DNA of 64,000 nt from HK1 sp965202735. GTDB taxonomy: Bacteria > Pseudomonadota > Gammaproteobacteria > HK1. The DNA lies in assembly GCA_965202735.1 (NCBI GenBank), contig OZ241844.1, positions 3,906,001-3,970,000 on the forward strand, written 5' to 3'. Every line of letters begins with the position of its first letter. The stretch's first letter is position 1. The translations under genes were made by a program, and so were the position numbers. The notes beneath the pieces were generated by a model. That model saw nothing but the letters and a program-made list of their open reading frames with translations. It was not told the origin of the DNA and ran no database searches. Positions 57,872 to 64,000 of this stretch are shown here, one piece after another.

Positions 57872-58155
57872 CCCGAGAGGACGCCGAGGTCCGCGACGGG
57901 GTCGCCGTCGACGACGAGCAGGTCCGCGAGCGCGCCGGGCGCCACCGTGCCGAGCTCGCCGGAACGCCCGAGAAGCTCCGCGTTCCCGCTGGTCGCCTGG
58001 CGCAGGATCTCGACGCTCGGGAGCACCCGGGCCCGGATCCCGAACTCGGTCAGCTGATCCTCGTGCATGGCGCCGAGCAGGTCGGTGCCGAACCCCATCT
58101 TCACCCCGGCGTCGCGCAGGATCTCGAGCGAGGCGATGCCGGCCTCGCTCCGAGC
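57800..58155 (-). pseudogene. C-terminal fragment of an amidohydrolase (imidazolonepropionase-like)
   Basis: The minus strand reads EAGIASLEILRDAG, VKMGFGTDLLGAMHEDQL and LLGRSGELGTVAPGALADLL, then VVDGDPVADLGVL and IALVMKGG. This is the C-terminal quarter of a metal-dependent amidohydrolase, with the metal-ligand Asp in GFGTDLLG. Nothing upstream of 58155 belongs to the family and there is no stop at the expected end, so it is a remnant. Its 3' part lies antisense over the end of the coiled-coil gene. Confidence 0.75.
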
Positions 58156-58253
58156 GGGACTTGCCGCCGAGCCCCCGGTCCTTCCGCGCCGCCATCACCC
58201 GGCGTCCGAACGGCTTCCTCCCGGCGGTGCGCCGGAGCCGCACGGTCCGAGGA

Positions 58254-58526
58254 TCATTCTTCCGCGGGCACGTATCCCTCCGGCGTCGCCGAGCCCTCCC
58301 CGAAGAAGAACTTCTCGAGCTCACGCTCCAGGAACCGCCTGGCCGAGGGGTCGGTGACCTTCAGGCGGTTCTCGTTGATGAGCATCGTCTGGTGGGCGAG
58401 CCACTGCCGCCACGCGGGCTTCGAGACGTTCTCGAACACGCGCCGGCCGAGCTCTCCCGGCAGGGGCGGGAAGTCGAGCCCCTCGGCTTCCTCTCCCAGC
58501 CTGACGCACTGCACGGTCCTCGCCAT
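58254..58526 (-). CDS. yggX: Fe(2+)-trafficking / oxidative damage protection protein
   Basis: A 90-residue YggX protein. The N-terminus MARTVQCVRLGEEAEGLDFPP has the conserved cysteine. The middle is PAWRQWLAHQTMLINENRL and the C-terminus ends in FLERELEKFFFG. It protects Fe-S clusters from oxidation in the cytoplasm. It follows mutY on the same strand (438-bp gap with repeats), the arrangement known from enterobacteria, which supports a gammaproteobacterial origin. Confidence 0.95.
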   Translation of the reverse strand: MARTVQCVRLGEEAEGLDFPPLPGELGRRVFENVSKPAWRQWLAHQTMLINENRLKVTDPSARRFLERELEKFFFGEGSATPEGYVPAEE

Positions 58527-58668
58527 CTGCGCTGCCTCGCCGCATCGGGGTGCCTGGCGCGCAGGCCTCGCCGACTCCCGGCTTGCGGACGCGAATCGGC
58601 GAAATGCGCACGCTTGCCGCGATTGTCCAGGATCGCGGAGGAAGAATCGATCCATGCGCGAGGCCCGC

Positions 58669-58789
58669 AGCCATTCCCGCCAGTGCCCGGAGAGGCCGTA
58701 CCGTGGTGGGATTCCGGCGCGATTCCGACCCTCGGGACGCCGGGTCGAGGGGGAGTTCGGGAGCATGCTTCCGCCTGGCGGGAATTGCT
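58669..58789. repeat. Palindrome-ended element, copy D
   Basis: Ends AGCCATTCCCGCC and GGCGGGAATTGCT enclose 95 bp of shared interior (TGGTGGGATTCCGGCGCGAT). It separates mutY from yggX, so it enlarges an otherwise compact operon. Confidence 0.85.
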
Positions 58790-58835
58790 GCGAGGCCCGG
58801 AGGACGGGCGGTGCGCCGCCTCCGGCCAGCCTCGT

Positions 58836-58925
58836 CCCGCTCCCGCGGGCAAGCGGTGGCCGCTTGCGCACCGTCACCGAAAATCAGTCTCACCTTCCCG
58901 CTCCCGCGGGCAAGCGGCGGCCGCA
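58836..58925. repeat. Two direct repeats downstream of mutY
   Basis: CCCGCTCCCGCGGGCAAGCG followed by G(T/C)GGCCGC occurs at about 58846 and 58907, 60 bp apart. Each unit contains a small CCCGCGGG palindrome. Between them lies non-coding sequence with no other feature. Confidence 0.6.
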
Positions 58926-58964
58926 CCGGCGTCCCCCGCAACCCGGACCGCGTCGACCGGCTCC

Positions 58965-60035
<1,071 letters not shown>

Positions 60036-60250
60036 GATCCGGCCCGGGCGGGCCCGCGGCGAGCCGGCGGCCCCCCTCCGGAACCGGCTTCAGTCATCGT
60101 CGAAGGCGCATGCATTGCGGCTTCCATGGACACGGCGGCGGCGGCGGGTGCGGTCCGCGAGATCCCTCGTTTCCGGTTCCGGACGACCCTGGGGACAAGG
60201 GCATCGCGCGCACGGTTCGCAAAGGCGGGATGCCCTGGTCCCGAAAGAAG

Positions 60251-60341
60251 CCCCTCTCCCCCCGGGAGAGGGGTTTGGGGTGAGGGGGACCGAATCATCG
60301 CCGCGCCCTCACCCCCGGCCCCTCTCCCGGGGGGAGAGGGG
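60251..60341. repeat. Inverted pair of CCCCTCTCCC hairpin repeats
   Basis: Hairpins at 60251-60273 and 60319-60341, each CCCCTCTCCC/GGGAGAGGGG, face each other with GGTGAGGGGG and CCCTCACCCCC between. This makes a large palindrome in the 767-bp gap between mutY and the copper chaperone gene. No gene is seen in that gap. Confidence 0.75.
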
Positions 60342-60433
60342 AGAATGCGGGTGTCTTCGGGCCGCCCGCCGCCTCCACTTCACGCGCCGCGAGGGTCAAC
60401 CCGGCCATGAATACTCCGACACCGAGCCAGGGA

Positions 60434-60495
60434 GCGCCTTGGTTTGGCTTCGGGGCAGTGACGTCGCGCTGAGGAAGAAAGTCAAAATGAGACAC
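60434..60495. repeat. REP-like hairpin family, copy 2
   Basis: Same orientation as copy 1 (1498-1559). It shares GCTGAGGAAGAAAGT in the loop and similar outer arms, with more mismatches. Loop position and spacing are conserved. Confidence 0.65.
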
Positions 60496-60567
60496 TCCCC
60501 GTTTCCGCAGGGCTCTCCGGAAGTCGTGACGAACGGTTCATCAGACCCTCGATCGGGGCCTTCGATA

Positions 60568-60730
60568 CCGGAAGACCGCCCGTCACCGTGCGATCTTCCG
60601 GTCGGGCGGCCAATGACCGCGACTTTTGAATGGTCCTGCCCGTTTCCGGGTCCCGAATGCCGGGAGACCGCCGATCACCGCAGGATATTCCGGTCTGGCG
60701 GCTGGTGACCACATCTTGTGAATGGTCCTG
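60568..60730. repeat. 71-bp repeat, two copies
   Basis: Units at 60568-60638 and 60660-60730 share CCGGAAGACCGCC-type starts and the end TTGTGAATGGTCCTG or TTTTGAATGGTCCTG. Related ends occur at 21284-21302 and, inverted, at about 61400-61440. The second unit lies just upstream of the copper chaperone start region. Confidence 0.75.
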
Positions 60731-60802
60731 TATCTTCCCGCTTCGGACCCGGCGGGAACGGACCGCTTCGAGCCGAACGCGCCGCGATGCGGAGGATCCG
60801 GA

Positions 60803-61264
60803 ATGAGCAGATTGCGAGCACCCGCACTGGCCCGAGCGGCGGTCCTCGCGGCCATGGCCCTGTGCCATGCCGCGGCGACGGCGCAGGAGTTCACCCTGGG
60901 GAGCGTGACGATCTTCGAGCCCTGGTCACGCGAGCTGCCGCCGAACGCCCCCAACGGCGCCGCCTACTTTCGAGTGGAGAACAGCGGCGGCGAGCCGGAC
61001 CGAATCGTCTCCGCCCGCACGGACATCGCCGAAACCGTCGAGATCCATACCCACGACATGGAAGGCGGGATGATGAAGATGCGCCAGGTCGAGTCGGTCG
61101 AGGTGCCGGCCGGGGGCGAGGTCCGGCTCAGGCCCCACGGACTGCATGTGATGCTGCTCGGACTGAAGGAGCCGCTCGTCGACGGCGCCGTCTACGCCCT
61201 GACCGTCGTGTTCGAGAAGGCGGGCGAGCTGGACGTTCCGGTCGCCGTCCGGCGTACGGAGTAG
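60803..61264 (+). CDS. Periplasmic PCu(A)C copper chaperone
   Basis: A 153-residue exported protein with a Sec signal (LARAAVLAAMALCHAAATAQ, cleaved near residue 24). The mature domain has the PCu(A)C copper site: His in TVEIHTHDM, methionines in MEGGMMKMR and a final HVM in PHGLHVMLLG. It delivers Cu(I) to cytochrome oxidase CuA. ATG 60803 follows GGAGGATCCG. It is a single gene between repeats and the convergent argH. Confidence 0.93.
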   Translation: MSRLRAPALARAAVLAAMALCHAAATAQEFTLGSVTIFEPWSRELPPNAPNGAAYFRVENSGGEPDRIVSARTDIAETVEIHTHDMEGGMMKMRQVESVEVPAGGEVRLRPHGLHVMLLGLKEPLVDGAVYALTVVFEKAGELDVPVAVRRTE

Positions 61265-61273
61265 TCCGTCAGC

Positions 61274-61394
61274 AGCAATTCCCGCCAGGCGGGAACATGC
61301 CCTCGAAATCTCCTCGATTGGACGCCCAGGTGGTCGGAATTGCGCCGGAATCCCACCACGGCACGGCCTCTTCCGGGCGTTGGCGGGAATTGCT
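61274..61394. repeat. Palindrome-ended element, copy E
   Basis: Ends AGCAATTCCCGCC and GGCGGGAATTGCT. The interior includes GGAATCCCACCACG and is in the same orientation as copy A. It begins ten bases after the copper chaperone stop and lies before the convergent argH stop, so it could act as a bidirectional transcript end. Confidence 0.85.
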
Positions 61395-61444
61395 GGTCCG
61401 TCAGGACCATTCGGAAGCCGCGGCCGCCGACCGCCGGACCGGCC

Positions 61445-62842
61445 TCAGCCGGCGCCGGTCCTCTCCCGTGCCCGCGTGATGGCGGCGCGCACCTGCCCGG
61501 GGGCGGTGCCGCCCGGATGGCTCCGCGCCGCCACCGAGCCGTCGAGGGTCAGCACCTCGAACACGTCGTCCTCGATGACCGGTGAGAACGCCCGCAGCTC
61601 GTCGAGCGTCAGCTCCGACAGCTCCCGGCCCGTCTCCACCGCGGCGCGCACCGCGCGCCCCACCGCCTCGTGGGCGTCGCGGAACGGGACCGCCCGGCGC
61701 ACCAGGTAGTCGGCGAGGTCGGTGGCGGTGGTGTGGCCCAGGCGGGCCGCCTCGCGCATCCGCTCCCGACGGCACTCCAGGGTGCCGAGCATCCCGGCGA
61801 AGGCCCGGAGGCAGTCGGTGACGGTGTCGGCGGTGTCGAACAGCGGCTCCTTGTCCTCCTGGTTGTCCCGGTTGTACGCGAGCGGCTGGCCCTTCATCAG
61901 CACCAGCAGCGCGTTCAGATGGCCGATGACCCGCGCGCTCTTCCCGCGCACGAGCTCCGCGACGTCCGGGTTCTTCTTCTGCGGCATGATGGACGAGCCG
62001 GTGCACCAGGCGTCGCCGAGCTCGACGAACCCGAACGGCGCCGACATCCACAGCACCAGCTCTTCCGACATGCGCGAGAGGTGCACCATCGCGAGCGCGC
62101 AGCCGGAGGCGAACTCGACCGCGAAGTCGCGGTCGCTCACCGCATCCAGCGAGTTCCCGCACAGCGCCTCGAACCCGAGCAGCCGCGCGGTCATGCCGCG
62201 GTCGATCGGGTACGGCGTCCCCGCGAGCGCGGCGGCCCCGAGCGGCATGCGGTTCACCCGGGCGCGGCACTCGGCGAAGCGTTCGGCGTCGCGCGCGAGC
62301 ATCTCGAACCACGCGAGCATGTGGTGGCCGAAGGTGACGGGCTGCGCGGGCTGGAGGTGGGTGAAGCCGGGGAGCACGGTGTCGGCCTCGCGCTCCGCGA
62401 GGGAGAGGATCACGCCCTGCAGCGCGCGGACCGCCCCCGCGATATCGTCGAGCGCATCGCGCAGCCAGAGCCGCACCGCGGTGGCGACCTGGTCGTTGCG
62501 CGAGCGCCCCGTGTGCAGGCGCTTGCCGGCGACGCCGACCCGCTCGGTGAGCACCGACTCGATGTTCATGTGCACGTCCTCGAGCGACGTGCGCCACTCG
62601 AAGGCGCCCGCCTCGATGTCGGCGAGGATGCCCTCGAGCCCGGCGACGATGGCGTCGCGGTCCTCTACGCTCAGCACCCCGACTTCGGCGAGCATCGCCG
62701 CGTGCGCGATCGAGCCCCGGATGTCGTGCTTCGCGAGCCGCCGGTCGAAGCTCACCGACTCGGTGAACCGTTCCACCAGCGCGTCGGTCGGCTCGGTGAA
62801 CCGGCCCGCCCAGAGCCTGGCGGGCGGGATTTCGTCGCTCAC
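61445..62842 (-). CDS. argH: Argininosuccinate lyase
   Basis: A 465-residue homotetrameric enzyme splitting argininosuccinate into arginine and fumarate. The signature GSSIMPQKKNPD near 280 contains the mobile-loop catalytic serine. Other blocks are GRSRNDQVATAVRL near 112 and FTHLQPAQPVTFGHH near 158 with the catalytic His. The GTG start at 62842 follows GGAG. A GTG-started MSDEIPPARLWAGRF beginning gives the usual length. It is 58 bp downstream of rsmE on the same strand. Confidence 0.97.
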   Translation of the reverse strand: MSDEIPPARLWAGRFTEPTDALVERFTESVSFDRRLAKHDIRGSIAHAAMLAEVGVLSVEDRDAIVAGLEGILADIEAGAFEWRTSLEDVHMNIESVLTERVGVAGKRLHTGRSRNDQVATAVRLWLRDALDDIAGAVRALQGVILSLAEREADTVLPGFTHLQPAQPVTFGHHMLAWFEMLARDAERFAECRARVNRMPLGAAALAGTPYPIDRGMTARLLGFEALCGNSLDAVSDRDFAVEFASGCALAMVHLSRMSEELVLWMSAPFGFVELGDAWCTGSSIMPQKKNPDVAELVRGKSARVIGHLNALLVLMKGQPLAYNRDNQEDKEPLFDTADTVTDCLRAFAGMLGTLECRRERMREAARLGHTTATDLADYLVRRAVPFRDAHEAVGRAVRAAVETGRELSELTLDELRAFSPVIEDDVFEVLTLDGSVAARSHPGGTAPGQVRAAITRARERTGAG

Positions 62843-62900
62843 TGGAAGGTCTCCGGAATGGACGGTCCTGGATCGGGGCGGGATGTGGACCCGGCGCAGA

Positions 62901-63644
62901 CTATAGCAGATCTCCCCAGCGCGCCTGCAACGCGGCGAGCGCGACCAGCGCCGCGGTCTCCGTCCGCAGCACCCTCGGCCCGAGACGCAGCCCCGCGAAC
63001 CCCGCGGCCCCGGCGCGCTCGACCTCCCGGGGCGAGAGTCCGCCTTCGGGGCCGACGAGCAGGCGTACCGGCTCCCCGGACACGGGCGGTGCGAGATCGG
63101 AGAGCGACGCGTCGGCGCGGGGCGACAGGACGAACGCCGGACCGGCGCCATCGCGCGCGAGCCAGGCGCCGAGGTCCTCGACCCCCGCGACCTCGGGCAC
63201 CCGCGTGCGGCCGGACTGCTGCGCCGCGTGCACCGCGACCGCGCGCCAGTGCGCCATCCGCCGCTCCGCCCGCGACGGGTCGAGCTTCACGACGGTACGT
63301 TCGCAGACGATGGGGCGGATGGTCCGCACGCCGAGCTCCGTCGCCTTCCGGACCACGAGGTCCATCCGATCGCCCTTGCAGACCCCCTGGCCGAGCTCGA
63401 CGGCGAGCGCCGACTCGCGGTCGACGGGGTCGTGCGCGCCGACTTCGGCCTCCACCGCGCCGCGGGATGCGCGTACAAGCGTCGCCCGGTACTCGCCCCC
63501 GCGCCCGTCGAACACGGTGAGGGCGTCGCCGGGGCCGAGCCGCAGCACCCTCGTGACGTGATGGCCGACGGCCCGCGGCAGGACGATCCGCCGACCGGCG
63601 GCGAGTGGCGGTTCGACATGGAGGCGAGGGACTTGCATGGACAT
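62901..63644 (-). CDS. rsmE: 16S rRNA m3U1498 methyltransferase
   Basis: A 247-residue SPOUT methyltransferase. It has an N-terminal PUA-like domain (VLPRAVGHHVTRVLRLGPGD), then the knot region with GQGVCKGDRMDLVVRKATELGV, LLVGPEGGLSPREVE and LGPRVLRTETA. It methylates U1498 of 16S rRNA. The start at ATG 63644 was chosen. An open frame extends 28 codons further upstream, but that part is the duplicated RTX flank and is not family sequence. Confidence 0.94.
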   Translation of the reverse strand: MSMQVPRLHVEPPLAAGRRIVLPRAVGHHVTRVLRLGPGDALTVFDGRGGEYRATLVRASRGAVEAEVGAHDPVDRESALAVELGQGVCKGDRMDLVVRKATELGVRTIRPIVCERTVVKLDPSRAERRMAHWRAVAVHAAQQSGRTRVPEVAGVEDLGAWLARDGAGPAFVLSPRADASLSDLAPPVSGEPVRLLVGPEGGLSPREVERAGAAGFAGLRLGPRVLRTETAALVALAALQARWGDLL

Positions 63645-63850
63645 CGCGCCGCGCGGGGCTCGCGCCCGCCGGGTGGCGGACCTGCCGTCCGCGCACTCCG
63701 GCAGGTCCTCCGGGCCGATGGCCGGCACACCGGGCCCCGCTCCGTCTTCAGCACCGGGGCGGGTCGGACCGGCGCACCGGCCGGTCAGGCGATGAAGTCG
63801 AAGTCGGCCGCGGTCAGCAGCGAGGCGTCGAAGTCCTTGATCACGATCGA
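63640..63850 (-). repeat. Second copy of RTX 3' end and flank
   Basis: Inverted counterpart of 20030-20240. Similarity covers the RTX C-terminus, the stop, the hairpin region and the ATCGGCCCGGAGGACCTGCC segment, and then stops at the rsmE start. The hairpin arms differ between copies but remain complementary. Confidence 0.8.
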
Positions 63851-64000
63851 GAAGGCGTCGGAGGGACCGTTGATCACGGCGTCGTCGCCGCGTTGCCTGA
63901 TGTCGAGGTCGGAGAGCTTCAGGCCGCCCTTGACGACGAGGGTGTCCTTCCCGTCCTCGAAGTCGTGGATGGTGTCGGTGTCCGACTCCCGGTCGAACAC
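63785..64000 (-). CDS. RTX protein C-terminus (gene continues beyond window)
   Basis: The last 71 residues of a second RTX protein: FDRESDTDTIHDFEDGKDTL, then GGLKLSDLDIRQRGDDAV and the end AADFDFIA. It matches the C-terminus of the 986-residue RTX protein at all but about nine positions. The rest of the gene lies outside. It converges neither with nor overlaps rsmE; both are on the minus strand, 140 bp apart. Confidence 0.92.
   Translation of the reverse strand: MFDRESDTDTIHDFEDGKDTLVVKGGLKLSDLDIRQRGDDAVINGPSDAFSIVIKDFDASLLTAADFDFIA

Noticed and set aside
62901..63728. Longer rsmE start giving a 275-residue protein
   Set aside because: The extra N-terminal part is the duplicated RTX downstream flank, not family sequence.

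Overview
The window is a high-GC bacterial chromosome segment. It most likely comes from a gammaproteobacterium or a close proteobacterial relative. The evidence is the lipopolysaccharide-export/sigma-54 block kdsD-lptC-lptA-lptB-rpoN-hpf-ptsN, a mutY-yggX pair, an ATP-dependent PEP carboxykinase and a gluconeogenic, organic-acid-using gene set. No rRNA is present. One tRNA, tRNA-Phe(GAA), is present. Species cannot be named from the sequence.

Layout. 0-7 kb: a broken RecG-like regulator remnant, a 3-hydroxyisobutyrate-dehydrogenase-family oxidoreductase and a complete dipeptide-type ABC importer. 7.5-14.3 kb: one tight operon on the minus strand encoding a divergent malate/succinate-CoA ligase (mtkA, mtkB) and a two-subunit NAD-dependent formate dehydrogenase (Fdh1B, Fdh1A). 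14.3-20.2 kb: transposase remnant, PIN toxin/antitoxin, a palindromic mobile repeat, a 14-C tract and a 986-residue RTX protein. 20.3-30.2 kb: a 10-formyl-THF-hydrolase-like protein divergent from glyA, formyl-CoA:oxalate CoA-transferase (frc), a ThDP-dependent lyase/decarboxylase, a GntR/FCD regulator and a tctCBA tripartite uptake system. 30.6-33 kb: Asp/Glu racemase family protein and pckA. 33.3-39.6 kb: envelope and sigma-54 housekeeping block, then two small membrane coiled-coil proteins. 39.9-41.2 kb: tRNA-Phe and argE. 41.6-47.1 kb: mobile-element graveyard (HicB, an intact IS630, DNA adenine methylase, IS66 and ISKra4 remnants, a lower-GC DUF932 gene). 47.3-54.6 kb: a luciferase-like monooxygenase and a second peptide-type ABC importer. 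54.7-64 kb: alcohol dehydrogenase, alpha/beta hydrolase, coiled-coil protein, yggX, mutY, a PCu(A)C copper chaperone, argH, rsmE and the C-terminus of a second RTX gene running off the edge.

Most interesting interpretation. Genes for oxalate activation (frc), a paired ThDP enzyme, organic-acid uptake (tctCBA), formate oxidation (fdh1AB), an acyl-CoA ligase, glyA and a formyl-THF hydrolase lie together. A 15-bp operator of the form GGTATA-N3-TATACC occurs in front of both mtkA-mtkB-fdh1BA and tctCBA. A degenerate copy lies in front of gntR itself. This suggests a GntR-controlled oxalate/formate (C1) regulon. The functional assignment is inference; the operator matches and gene identities are visible in the sequence.

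The window also carries several dispersed repeat families. They include five copies of a ~120-bp palindrome-ended element (MITE/REPIN-like), three copies of a ~60-bp hairpin and a 71-bp tandem repeat.
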